64,000 nucleotides of DNA, taken from the NCBI GenBank assembly GCA_023146135.1, contig JAGLCR010000042.1:1-64000 (forward strand), in the 5' to 3' direction. Shown in pieces: positions 1-9,436 of the stretch (position 1 is its first letter; each line of letters opens with the position of its first letter). A model generated the notes under the pieces. That model searched no databases. It saw nothing but the letters and a program-made list of their open reading frames with translations, and was not told the DNA's origin. The stretch is from Bacteroidales bacterium. GTDB taxonomy: Bacteria; Bacteroidota; Bacteroidia; Bacteroidales; UBA1556. Both the position numbers and the translations under genes were made by a program.

Positions 1-372
1 AACTGCCGACCTCATGATTATGAAACATATTCATTTAATAACATATTAAAAACAAAAAATAATCTGTAATACTCTATTTATATGCTAATTACATTAAATG
101 GCTTTTCCGAGGGCATGGTCTCTTAATAACGGACCTATTTGCATTCGAAAAACAGATGTCTTTCTATAAAAATCAAAGATAACGAATATTATAATTTATT
201 GGCTAGATAATTCCAAATATTACTTTGGCCTTCTGAAAACAGGGTTTTTCCGAGACTTTGGTCTGTTATAACGGACCTTTTCCAAGCATGCTACTACACC
301 TAGAACACCAACTCACAAAAACGCTCGATTTCGTATATCAATAGGCTCGCATTTTGGTTAGCTCTCGCTACA

Positions 373-408
373 AGAAAAGCTACCAGTCAATTGACTGGTG
401 GCTTTTCT
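373..408. repeat. 36-nt near-perfect palindrome (hairpin) AGAAAAGCTACCAGTCAATTGACTGGTGGCTTTTCT
   Basis: Read directly; arms 373-390 and 391-408 pair with a single T:G wobble. Confidence 0.85.
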
Positions 409-426
409 CGTTTTAAATCAATTATT

Positions 427-492
427 ATGTTCACCGTTTACGTTCTATATTCAGAAAGTTTCAATAAAATCTATATTGGGTTTACTTCCTAA
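427..492 (+). pseudogene. Truncated GIY-YIG endonuclease-like N-terminus (MFTVYVLYSESFNKIYIGFTS*)
   Basis: ATG at 427, stop at 490-492; 21 codons resembling the YVLYS...KIYIGFT start of GIY-YIG domain proteins. Confidence 0.55.
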
Positions 493-504
493 TTTAAAGC
501 AAAA

Positions 505-534
505 AAAGCACCGCTCATTTTTGAGCGATGCTTT
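505..534 (-). terminator. Hairpin terminator AAAGCACCGCTCATTTTTGAGCGATGCTTT
   Basis: Inverted repeat flanked by an A-run on one side and a T-rich stretch on the other, just downstream of the 557..1177 CDS. Confidence 0.6.
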
Positions 535-556
535 AGTGTTTTATTTTCGGTAAAAA

Positions 557-1177
557 TTACATCTTTAATGATAATCCTACTGATATATTTGTTGATCCAG
601 AGCCAAGGTGGGCATATAAACTCATGCTTTCTTTGAAGTTCCAACGGCCGCCTACATAGATTCCCCAATCAAAGTACGTGTCATTATCATAGTAATCATT
701 ATCATTAGAATATGTTATTAATCCAAAGCCTGCATTAGACATAATGAAAACATCAAATTCATCTGGAATATTTGGAATTAACCAATCTGCATAATAGCGC
801 ACAATTACCCCTCCTGAAAAACTTAGCTGGTGAACATTGCCACCATAATAACTATTGTTATGCCAATATCCTCCATTATAGTATGAATGAACGCCCAAGC
901 CAAATTGAGGTCCAATAGTTAAGTTAGGGTCAATTGCTTGGAATTCAAAATCAGCTCCAATAGACATCCCGTAGTTTGAACTGTGTACACTTCCTAGTCC
1001 AGCATAGAAGTTGAATGCATTGCGAACATCACCAGAATTTGGGTCTGGAGCGTAAGTTGTACTAAGAGGCGATAATGGCTTATACCCATCAGGTAATAAT
1101 GATAGTGGCTTTATACCGTCAGCATAAACCACTGAAATCATCAGTAGACTCATAATCAAAGTAATAATTTTTTTCAT
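557..1177 (-). CDS. Secreted/outer-membrane beta-barrel-like hypothetical protein
   Basis: Signal peptide MKKIITLIMSLLMISVVYA; aromatic, alternating strands ending in LSLKM. Confidence 0.6.
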   Translation of the reverse strand: MKKIITLIMSLLMISVVYADGIKPLSLLPDGYKPLSPLSTTYAPDPNSGDVRNAFNFYAGLGSVHSSNYGMSIGADFEFQAIDPNLTIGPQFGLGVHSYYNGGYWHNNSYYGGNVHQLSFSGGVIVRYYADWLIPNIPDEFDVFIMSNAGFGLITYSNDNDYYDNDTYFDWGIYVGGRWNFKESMSLYAHLGSGSTNISVGLSLKM

Positions 1178-1364
1178 AGTAGTTTGTTAGATTAGTTTAT
1201 TTGAAAAGTTCATCGCGAAGATAAGGAATTTGTTAAAGTGGTAGTAATAGTTTATTGTTCCCTATGTTTTATTGTATCGGATTTTGTTATTTTTTAATAC
1301 AAGTAGGCAAAGACTATCTGTTTAATTTTGTAATTTTGTTGCATAATCATAAAAATTAAGCCTT

Positions 1365-3239
1365 ATGAATAATTTTTTTCTTCGCACTATTATAGTAGTA
1401 TTTATGGTAGCAACTACGAATATTGTTGCACAGCGTTCTTCTGACCTTTTTATTAATAAAGCATTTAAAAATGCTTTGAAAACGAATACAAGATCTTTGA
1501 GTGGGATGCCTGGTAGTGCCTATTGGCAAAATAGGGTTGACTATAAAATAAAAGCAAGTTTTAATGTGGAAACTCGAACCGTTGATGGCTTTGAAGAAAT
1601 CACTTATTCAAATAATAGTCCAGACACATTAAAACAACTATATTTTGATTTAATACAAGATTTGTTCAAAAAAGGAAGTTCCCGAGATTGGGATTTGGGT
1701 AAAGTTGATTTGCATGATGGGGTGATAATTAAAGAACTCCGCGTAGATGGGGAGGATTATGATGTTGCTAGCATTTATCGTAATTCTTCAAAAATGGTTG
1801 TTCGACTAAATAAGCACTTTGCACCCATGAGTAAGCATAAAATTGAAATCGCTTGGGAGGTAATTTTGCCTGGTACGCGAACGGTGCGCATGGGGACCTA
1901 TAATAAAACTAATTTTATGGTTGCCTATTGGTTTCCAAAACTTGCAGTTTATGATGATCTTTGGGGTTGGGCTCGACAGCCGCATACTGGCAATTGTGAG
2001 TATTATAATGAGTTTGGTGATTATGAGGTGGAGATTATGGCGCCAAAGGGTTTTTCTGTTTGGTCAACAGGAGTATTGCAAAATGCTAATGAGGTTTTTC
2101 AAAAGAAAATTATTAGTCGCTTAAATAAGGCTGCACAAAGCCAAGATGTGGTTCATATTACTACAGTTAAAGATATTGAAAATAATAAAGTGCTTCTTGA
2201 AGGAGATTCTCTTCTATGGAAGTTTAAGATAGAGTCGGTGCCCGATTTTGCCTTTGCCATGAGTAAATCCTATATTTGGGATGCTACAAGTATTCAGTCT
2301 GGCAATAAAAGGGTGATGGTGAATGCAGTTTATAAGTCAAGCTCAAGCGACTTCCATACAGTAGCCAATGTGGCACAAAAAAGCATTCGTTTTTTTACCA
2401 ATGAAAGTCCAAAAATACCCTTTCCTTATCCTCAAATAACTATTTTTAATGGAGCAGGCGGTATGGAATTTCCTGGGATGGTTAATGATGGTGATAGCCG
2501 TTCTTATACAGGGACACTATTTGTTACTTCGCACGAAATTGGGCATTCATATTATCCGTTTAACACAGGACTAAATGAACAATTATATGCCTGGATGGAC
2601 GAGGGTTTAATTACGTTTTTTCCACGAAAAGTGGTTGCTAAATATACTGATGATAGTGCTTATACAGTATTTGAAGATATTATTCGATCCTATAATCGCC
2701 ATGCGGGTTCTATTCGCGAAATCCCTTTGATGATTCCATCAACCAATACGGGTTTTTCTTATCGTTATCAAGCGTATAGTCGCTCGTCAGTTGCTTTTTA
2801 TACTTTGTGTGAATATTTGGGGGTTGACACTTTCGATATGTCCTTGCAAGAGTTTAGCCGTCGTTGGGAGCATAAGCACCCTACACCTTATGATTTCTTT
2901 AATACATTTAATGAGGTGGCTGGTGAAGATTTAGCATGGTTTTGGGATCCTTGGTTTTTTGAGTTAGGCTATGCTGATTTGGCTTTGGAAGTGACAAATA
3001 ATAAGAGGTTTGCCATTGTCAATAAAGGAGGCTTTCCCGTTCCAATTCACCTTACAATTACTTTTAAAAATGGAAGAATTGAAAAGATGGACATCCCCGC
3101 ATCTGTATGGAAAAATGGTAGAAAAACCTTTGAAGTAAGCTTTATTGATAAGGACTATACTTTCGTAAAACTATCGCTGGATACTAAGTTGACACCTGAT
3201 GCTTTTGTGGAGGATAATGTTTGGATTGAAAAGGAGTAA
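1365..3239 (+). CDS. M1-family metallopeptidase
   Basis: HEIGH (HExxH) motif, GGMEFPGMV in place of GAMEN, signal peptide. Confidence 0.8.
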   Translation: MNNFFLRTIIVVFMVATTNIVAQRSSDLFINKAFKNALKTNTRSLSGMPGSAYWQNRVDYKIKASFNVETRTVDGFEEITYSNNSPDTLKQLYFDLIQDLFKKGSSRDWDLGKVDLHDGVIIKELRVDGEDYDVASIYRNSSKMVVRLNKHFAPMSKHKIEIAWEVILPGTRTVRMGTYNKTNFMVAYWFPKLAVYDDLWGWARQPHTGNCEYYNEFGDYEVEIMAPKGFSVWSTGVLQNANEVFQKKIISRLNKAAQSQDVVHITTVKDIENNKVLLEGDSLLWKFKIESVPDFAFAMSKSYIWDATSIQSGNKRVMVNAVYKSSSSDFHTVANVAQKSIRFFTNESPKIPFPYPQITIFNGAGGMEFPGMVNDGDSRSYTGTLFVTSHEIGHSYYPFNTGLNEQLYAWMDEGLITFFPRKVVAKYTDDSAYTVFEDIIRSYNRHAGSIREIPLMIPSTNTGFSYRYQAYSRSSVAFYTLCEYLGVDTFDMSLQEFSRRWEHKHPTPYDFFNTFNEVAGEDLAWFWDPWFFELGYADLALEVTNNKRFAIVNKGGFPVPIHLTITFKNGRIEKMDIPASVWKNGRKTFEVSFIDKDYTFVKLSLDTKLTPDAFVEDNVWIEKE

Positions 3240-3387
3240 AAGTGGAGTATTTACTATCCCCCCAAATGTGTTTCTGTCAAAATCCTATGAATTGTAATAT
3301 GATTATACCTCCTAGAACTTTTGATGTTGTTAATTTATAGCAAATTATAGGGAGTGATTGGAGCTCGAAAAGGGTAATATTACTCCT

Positions 3388-3415
3388 TTGCTATTCATTT
3401 TTTTGAGTATCTTTG
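3388..3415 (+). promoter_or_regulatory. Bacteroidota-type promoter of the polyene cluster (TTG-N17-TATCTTTG)
   Basis: TTG at 3388-3390 and TATCTTTG (TAnnTTTG) at 3408-3415, 25 bp before the ATG at 3440. Confidence 0.5.
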
Positions 3416-3439
3416 CATGTTATATATTAAAGGATACCA

Positions 3440-5008
3440 ATGTTGGGAAGTAAGACGGAAAATAGTAATAAACTGCGTATTAATTCAGTGGATTTATCGA
3501 TTGATGATTTCGATAGATTATTGCATAAAGGTGCTAAGGTTGAGCTATGTATGGACGTGAGGGAGCGGGTGCAAAAAGCATTTAATCTACTTGAAGAGTT
3601 TACAGAAAAGAAAATTATCTACGGAGTAAATACGGGTTTTGGCCCTATGGCACAGCATCGTGTCGATCGTAAAGATCGTATTAACTTGCAGTATAATCTT
3701 ATTCGTAGTCATTCAGCGGGTGCTGGAAAAGCAATTCCAATACCCTGTGTTAGAGCAGGGATGTTAGCGCGATTACGTAATTTTTCGTTAGGCTACTCGG
3801 GTGTACACCCTGATGTGATTTTAATTTTGAAAGAAATGATAAATCATAATATAGTACCGGTTATTCCTGAACATGGTGGTGTGGGAGCTAGCGGCGATTT
3901 AGTGCAGTTGGCACATTTAGCTTTGTCAATTATTGGCGAGGGAGAAGTTTTTTACCAAGACAAACGTCAAAATACTGAAATTGTATTTAATGAGCTTGGT
4001 ATTGCTCCACTTAAAATTAAGTTGCGCGAAGGTTTGGCTATGATAAATGGAACATCCATTATGTCAGGTATTTCTGTTGTAAATATTTTGGAGTCTCGAA
4101 AGCTCATTAATTGGTCACTATTAGTTTCGGCAATGATTAACGAAATAGTGCAATCCTTTGATGATCATTATTCTGCCGAGCTTAATAATGTGAAAAAACA
4201 TGGCGGACAACAAAAAATCGCAGCTGCAATACGCGAAATTACATCCACGAGTAAATTAGTAAAAACTCGTGAGTTTCATGCCGTTGACCAAGATGAAGTT
4301 AAAGTTTTTGATGAGAAATTTCAAGAGTATTATTCTCTACGCTGTTTGCCTCAAATATTAGGTCCAATATGGGATACTCTTAAAAATGCTCAAGAGGTTA
4401 TAGAGAATGAAGTAAATTCGGTGAGTGATAATCCAGTAATTGATATTGAAAGTCAGAAAGTTTATCATGGAGGAAATTTTCATGGCGATTATGTGTCATT
4501 GGAAATGGATAAGTTAAAGATTGCTGTTACAAAACTGTCGATGTTGGCTGAGCGTCAATTGAATTTCCTAATGAATAATAAACTGAATAATATCCTTCCT
4601 CCATTTGTTAATCTGGGAGTTTTAGGAGTTAATCTTGGGATGCAAGGGGCACAGTTTACTGCTACTTCTACGGTAGCCGAAAACCAAACTTTGTCCAACC
4701 CAATGTATATACATAGTATTCCAAATAATAATGATAATCAGGATATTGTAAGTATGGGTACAAACTCAGCCTTGTTGACAAGGAGAGTTATTGATAATAC
4801 TTTTCAAGTACTTGCCATCGAAATACTTTCTTTGGTACAGGCGGTTGATTATTTAAATTTTTCGGATAAGCTTTCCGTAGATTCTGCTAAATTATATAAT
4901 GATATTAGAGCCTTAGTTCCTAAGTTTACTGAGGATAAAATTATGTATAAAGAACTTGATTTAGTACGTGACTTTATTAAAAATGAATCACCGAAAATAT
5001 TAAAATAA
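3440..5008 (+). CDS. Aromatic amino acid ammonia-lyase (HAL/TAL family), probable tyrosine ammonia-lyase
   Basis: ASG MIO motif in GGVGASGDLVQLAHLAL; YNLIRSHSAG; NNDNQDIVSMGTNSA; closely resembles my recollection of Flavobacterium johnsoniae TAL. Confidence 0.9.
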   Translation: MLGSKTENSNKLRINSVDLSIDDFDRLLHKGAKVELCMDVRERVQKAFNLLEEFTEKKIIYGVNTGFGPMAQHRVDRKDRINLQYNLIRSHSAGAGKAIPIPCVRAGMLARLRNFSLGYSGVHPDVILILKEMINHNIVPVIPEHGGVGASGDLVQLAHLALSIIGEGEVFYQDKRQNTEIVFNELGIAPLKIKLREGLAMINGTSIMSGISVVNILESRKLINWSLLVSAMINEIVQSFDDHYSAELNNVKKHGGQQKIAAAIREITSTSKLVKTREFHAVDQDEVKVFDEKFQEYYSLRCLPQILGPIWDTLKNAQEVIENEVNSVSDNPVIDIESQKVYHGGNFHGDYVSLEMDKLKIAVTKLSMLAERQLNFLMNNKLNNILPPFVNLGVLGVNLGMQGAQFTATSTVAENQTLSNPMYIHSIPNNNDNQDIVSMGTNSALLTRRVIDNTFQVLAIEILSLVQAVDYLNFSDKLSVDSAKLYNDIRALVPKFTEDKIMYKELDLVRDFIKNESPKILK

Positions 5009-5013
5009 TAGCT

Positions 5014-5739
5014 ATGATAGCGTTGGTTACTGGAGCATCAAGAGGAATAGGTAAAGCCATTGCCCTAAAATTGGCAAGGATGAATTTCCATGTTATTCTG
5101 AATTTCCATTCGAATAAAGAAAAAGCCGAGGATGTACAAAAGGAAATAGCTTCCTTAGGTGGTTCATCTGAACTGCTTCAGTTTGACGTGGCTGATATTA
5201 ATGAGGTTACTACTGCATTGGAAAACTGGAAGGATAATAATTCAGACTCTGTAATTCAGGTTTTGGTAAATAATGCGGGTGTTACAAGTGATGGCCTTAT
5301 GGTATTTATGGAAAGAGAGAATTGGACTAAAGTAATTGATACCAACCTTAATGGATTTTTCAATGTAACAGCTCAATTACTGAAAGATATGGTGATTTCA
5401 AAATATGGTCGAATTATTAATATAGTTTCTATTTCAGGATTAAAAGGTACTGCTGGCCAAACAAATTACTCCGCATCCAAAGGTGGTATAATTGCAGCTA
5501 CAAAAGCATTGGCACAGGAAATAGGGAAGAAAAAAATCACAGTTAATGCTGTAGCTCCAGGATTTATTGTGAGTGATATGACGGAAGGGCTTCCTGAAAA
5601 AGAATTAAAGAAAATGGTGCCAGTAAATCGTTTTGGTCAACCTGAAGAGGTAGCAGAATTAGTTGGTTTTTTGGCGTCTGACAAAGCCTCGTATATTACA
5701 GGTGAGGTGATAAATATAAACGGAGGATTATATAGTTAG
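5014..5739 (+). CDS. fabG: 3-oxoacyl-ACP reductase (SDR, FabG-like)
   Basis: TGASRGIG, NNAG, YSASK motifs; in cluster. Confidence 0.9.
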   Translation: MIALVTGASRGIGKAIALKLARMNFHVILNFHSNKEKAEDVQKEIASLGGSSELLQFDVADINEVTTALENWKDNNSDSVIQVLVNNAGVTSDGLMVFMERENWTKVIDTNLNGFFNVTAQLLKDMVISKYGRIINIVSISGLKGTAGQTNYSASKGGIIAATKALAQEIGKKKITVNAVAPGFIVSDMTEGLPEKELKKMVPVNRFGQPEEVAELVGFLASDKASYITGEVININGGLYS

Positions 5740-5749
5740 TTTTAAATAT

Positions 5750-6976
5750 ATGAATAATAGAGTAGTAATAACTGGTATGGGAGTTTATTCCACCCTTGGA
5801 AAAAACCTGAAAGAAGTGAAGGATTCACTTTTTGAAGGCAAATCGGGTATAGGAATTGACCAGGAGCGAATAGATTTAGGATTTATTTCACCATTAACAG
5901 GTATTTTGGAAAGACCGAAATTAAAAGGTGTTCTTACAAGACGCCAACGAGTGGGTTTGCCTGTGCAAGGTGAATATGCTTATGTGGCAACTATGGAGGC
6001 ATTGGAAAATGCAAAGGTTGACACCCAATATCTTGAAGATAATGAGGTGGGCATACTATATGGTAATGATAGTTCAGCAATACCCGTGATTGAAGCTGCT
6101 GATAAGATTAGAGAAAAAAAAGACACCAGGCTTGTGGGTTCAGGTTCAATTTTTCAGTCCATGAACTCTACAGTGAGTATGAACTTGTCTGTTATATTAA
6201 AACTAAAAGGAATTAACTTTACTCTTAGTGGTGCTTGTGCCAGTGGTTCACATGCCATTGGAATTGGTTATATCATGATTAAGCAAGGCTTACAAGATAT
6301 GATTATTTGTGGTGGTGCTCAGGAAATCAATGCCTTTTCAATGGGTAGTTTTGATGGTATTGGAGCATTTTCAAAAAAGATTGATGAGCCAAAAAAAGCC
6401 TCCAAACCTTTTGATAAGAATCGTGATGGTTTAGTACCTTCGGGTGGTGGTGCTTCATTGATATTGGAAAGCTACGAATCAGCGATAAAACGTGGAGCGC
6501 CTATTCTTGCTGAAGTTAAAGGTTATGGTTTTTCCTCCAATGGTGATCATATTTCGGTACCCAATGTGAATGGGCTTGTACGTTCGATTAATAAAGCATT
6601 TAAGGATTCGGGTTTGAAACCAGAAGATATCGATTATATTAATGCTCATGCTACTTCTACTCCTGTTGGCGACAATAATGAAGCAGAGGCTTTAGCACAT
6701 TTTTTTGAAAAGTTAAAAACTCCTGTGAGTTCTACAAAATCTATGTCGGGTCATGAGATGTGGATGGGTGGTGCAAGCGAGGTTATTTATTCTTTGTTAA
6801 TGGCTCAGAACTCATTTATTGCTCCAAACATTAACTTTGATGAGCCTGACGAACAATCGGCTCGACTGAATATTATTAATAAGACGACCAAAAAGGTGAT
6901 TAATACTTTCCTAAGTAATTCATTTGGCTTTGGAGGAACAAATTCAACATTAATAATTAAGAAACTCGATGAGTAA
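5750..6976 (+). CDS. Beta-ketoacyl-ACP synthase (FabF/KASII type)
   Basis: Active-site Cys in GACASGSHA, His in NAHATSTP and SGHEMWMGG, C-terminal SFGFGGTN. Confidence 0.9.
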   Translation: MNNRVVITGMGVYSTLGKNLKEVKDSLFEGKSGIGIDQERIDLGFISPLTGILERPKLKGVLTRRQRVGLPVQGEYAYVATMEALENAKVDTQYLEDNEVGILYGNDSSAIPVIEAADKIREKKDTRLVGSGSIFQSMNSTVSMNLSVILKLKGINFTLSGACASGSHAIGIGYIMIKQGLQDMIICGGAQEINAFSMGSFDGIGAFSKKIDEPKKASKPFDKNRDGLVPSGGGASLILESYESAIKRGAPILAEVKGYGFSSNGDHISVPNVNGLVRSINKAFKDSGLKPEDIDYINAHATSTPVGDNNEAEALAHFFEKLKTPVSSTKSMSGHEMWMGGASEVIYSLLMAQNSFIAPNINFDEPDEQSARLNIINKTTKKVINTFLSNSFGFGGTNSTLIIKKLDE

Positions 6977-7409
6977 AATTGGCGAAGAAGCCACGGGCCT
7001 TATCTGTGAGACGGAATTGAATATTCGGTTTAGTGATACCGATGCTATGGGAATTGTGTGGCATGGTAACTATATTAAATATATGGAGGATGGCCGTGAA
7101 GCTTGGGGTGCTGAACATGGATTAAGTTATCTTGATATTTATAAAAACAAGCTGTTCACACCAATTGTTGAAGCAAAACTTAGTCATAAGCGTACACTTA
7201 AATTTGGTGATACCGCTATTATTATTACCCGCTATATTAATACACCTGCTGCAAAGCTAGTTTACGATTATGAGATTTATCGCAAGTCAGATATGATGTT
7301 AGTTCTAAAAGGGCGTACCGTTCAGGTTTTTACCGATTATCAAGAAAACCTTATACTTAATACACCAACTTGCGTTGTAGATTGGAAGCGTAATAAAGGA
7401 TTATTGTAG
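6969..7409 (+). CDS. Acyl-CoA/ACP thioesterase (4HBT hotdog fold)
   Basis: FSDTDAMGIVWHGNYIKYMEDGREAWG motif. Confidence 0.85.
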   Translation: MSKIGEEATGLICETELNIRFSDTDAMGIVWHGNYIKYMEDGREAWGAEHGLSYLDIYKNKLFTPIVEAKLSHKRTLKFGDTAIIITRYINTPAAKLVYDYEIYRKSDMMLVLKGRTVQVFTDYQENLILNTPTCVVDWKRNKGLL

Positions 7410-8543
7410 ATGCGTAAAGTTTATATACAGAGCGATAATATAGTGAGCTCATTGGGAATAACTTCAGAAGAGAACTTTAATGCACTTGTGGATAATAGCA
7501 CTGGTGTAAAAATGAATTATACAGGAAATATTTATAAAGAATTGCCTCTTTCATTAATTGATAAAGAGGCTTTTATTAAAAAATCAGAATCATCAATAAG
7601 GAACTTTCAATCATACACCTTCTTTGAGCAAATCATGATATGGTCGGCTGTTGATGCCTTATCAAAAGTAAATATTGATGCAAGTAGCGACCGTACGATT
7701 TTTGTAATTTCCACTACAAAGGGAAATATCGATAATTTGAAAACAAAAGAAGGACGTCAGTCTGACAATTATAAACTTTGGTATTCTGCAAAAAGAGTAT
7801 GCGATTATTTTTCAAATAATAATGAAGCTGTTGTGGTTTCCAATGCCTGTGTTTCGGGTGTTATGGCCGTAAATACAGCAGCACAATTGTTGCAAACAGG
7901 TGCTTTTGATCATGCAGTAGTTATTGGGGCCGATGTGGTTTCAGATTTTGTTATTGCGGGTTTTATGTCGTTTATGGCTTTAAGCCCTAAGCCTTGCAAA
8001 CCTTTTGATGATAATCGTGATGGATTATCATTAGGAGAAGCTGCTGGTTGCTTGGTTTTAAGTACAGAAGAGCATTCAGATATCGCGATTATTGGAGGTG
8101 CAAATGCCAATGATGCTAATCATATTTCGGGTCCTTCGCGCACGGCCGAAGGCTTGTATTTGGCCATTGAAAGCTCAATGAAAGAGGCTAGAATAACAGC
8201 TTCGGATATTGATTATGTTTCAGCTCATGGCACGGCAACTATGTATAATGATGAGATGGAGTCCATTGCCTTAAATAGACATGGATTGCAGCAAACGCCA
8301 GTGAATAGCTTCAAAGGATATTGGGGGCACACATTGGGGGCTTCAGGTATTATCGAGATTGTAGCATCTATCAAGTCCATGGAAAATAAGCTGTTGATTA
8401 AGTCATTGGGTTTTGATGAAAAAAACAATGGAGAACAAATTAATGTAATTAGTAAGAATATTACAAAAGAAGTAAATATCGTGTTGAAAACAGCAGCAGG
8501 CTTTGGTGGAGCTAACTCATCTATTATTCTAAAAAAATATTAG
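7410..8543 (+). CDS. Beta-ketoacyl-ACP synthase
   Basis: NACVSGVMAVN (Cys), SAHGTAT, GHTLGASG, AAGFGGANSS. Confidence 0.88.
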   Translation: MRKVYIQSDNIVSSLGITSEENFNALVDNSTGVKMNYTGNIYKELPLSLIDKEAFIKKSESSIRNFQSYTFFEQIMIWSAVDALSKVNIDASSDRTIFVISTTKGNIDNLKTKEGRQSDNYKLWYSAKRVCDYFSNNNEAVVVSNACVSGVMAVNTAAQLLQTGAFDHAVVIGADVVSDFVIAGFMSFMALSPKPCKPFDDNRDGLSLGEAAGCLVLSTEEHSDIAIIGGANANDANHISGPSRTAEGLYLAIESSMKEARITASDIDYVSAHGTATMYNDEMESIALNRHGLQQTPVNSFKGYWGHTLGASGIIEIVASIKSMENKLLIKSLGFDEKNNGEQINVISKNITKEVNIVLKTAAGFGGANSSIILKKY

Positions 8544-8545
8544 CT

Positions 8546-9166
8546 ATGGGAGTGGAGGTAGTTTCATATATTAGGATAAAAGACCATAAGGCATGGATAA
8601 ATGGTGAGGCATTAAACCTTGACTTTTCAGCTATGTCATTTTTAAAAGCTATTTATAAGGATTTAGGTTTAAAATATCCCAAATTCTATAAAATGGATGA
8701 GCTAAGTAAGTTGGGTTTTATCGCTAGCGAAATGCTGTTACAAAATAATAATGTTAAGTCTATTATAAACGATTTTAAACAAGATAAAATTGGAGTAATA
8801 CTTCAAAATTCGGACTCAACAATAGATGTAGATAGTAATTTTTACGATTCGATACTAGATGAGCAAAAGCACTTTCCCAGTCCTGCATTATTTGTGTATA
8901 CTTTGCCAAATATTGTATTAGGGGAGATCTCGATTCGCAATAAATTCAAGGGGGAGAATGCATTATTTGTATTTCAAAAGTATAATATGACTTTTGGCGT
9001 AGATTATATTAACTCCTTATTTGAAAACAATAAAATAGAAGCTTGTGTTGGTGGCTGGTTTAATGCTAATAGTGAAAACTATGATGCATTTTTGTATTTT
9101 GCAAAAGGCACAAACAAACAAGAAAATGCACATACAGTAGATAATATTTCAAAAATATATAAATAA
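8546..9166 (+). CDS. Short ketosynthase-like (half-length) protein of the polyene cluster
   Basis: 206 aa; pattern 'FPSPALFVYTLPNIVLGEISIRNKFKGENALFVFQK' resembles the KS N-terminal half with the nucleophile-Cys region replaced. Confidence 0.5.
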   Translation: MGVEVVSYIRIKDHKAWINGEALNLDFSAMSFLKAIYKDLGLKYPKFYKMDELSKLGFIASEMLLQNNNVKSIINDFKQDKIGVILQNSDSTIDVDSNFYDSILDEQKHFPSPALFVYTLPNIVLGEISIRNKFKGENALFVFQKYNMTFGVDYINSLFENNKIEACVGGWFNANSENYDAFLYFAKGTNKQENAHTVDNISKIYK

Positions 9167-9420
9167 TGGAAGAATTAAAGAATAAACTTAAAGCGCAGAT
9201 TATTGAAGCCTTAAATTTAGAAGATGTTGAAGTAGAAGATATTAGTAATTCGGATGCGCTTTTTGGTGATGGACTTGGTTTGGATTCTATTGATGCTTTG
9301 GAGCTAATAGTATTATTAGAGCGTGAGTATGGTATCAAGATGGATGATGCAGCTGAAGGTAAAACTATTTTGCAAAGCGTAAATTCTATGGCGGAGTATA
9401 TTCAGTTGAAGAAGGCTTAA
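9166..9420 (+). CDS. Acyl carrier protein
   Basis: GLGLDSIDALELIVLLE phosphopantetheine Ser motif; 84 aa. Confidence 0.92.
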   Translation: MEELKNKLKAQIIEALNLEDVEVEDISNSDALFGDGLGLDSIDALELIVLLEREYGIKMDDAAEGKTILQSVNSMAEYIQLKKA

Positions 9421-9436
9421 TTTATAGAAATATTTA

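Noticed and set aside
1921-2124. 67-aa ORF inside the M1 peptidase gene
   Set aside because: Frame-shifted overlap of a strong CDS without recognisable motif.
3440-5008. Histidine catabolism (hutH) gene
   Set aside because: No hutU/I/G neighbours; cluster context and similarity to the known Flavobacterium TAL favour an aryl-starter role.
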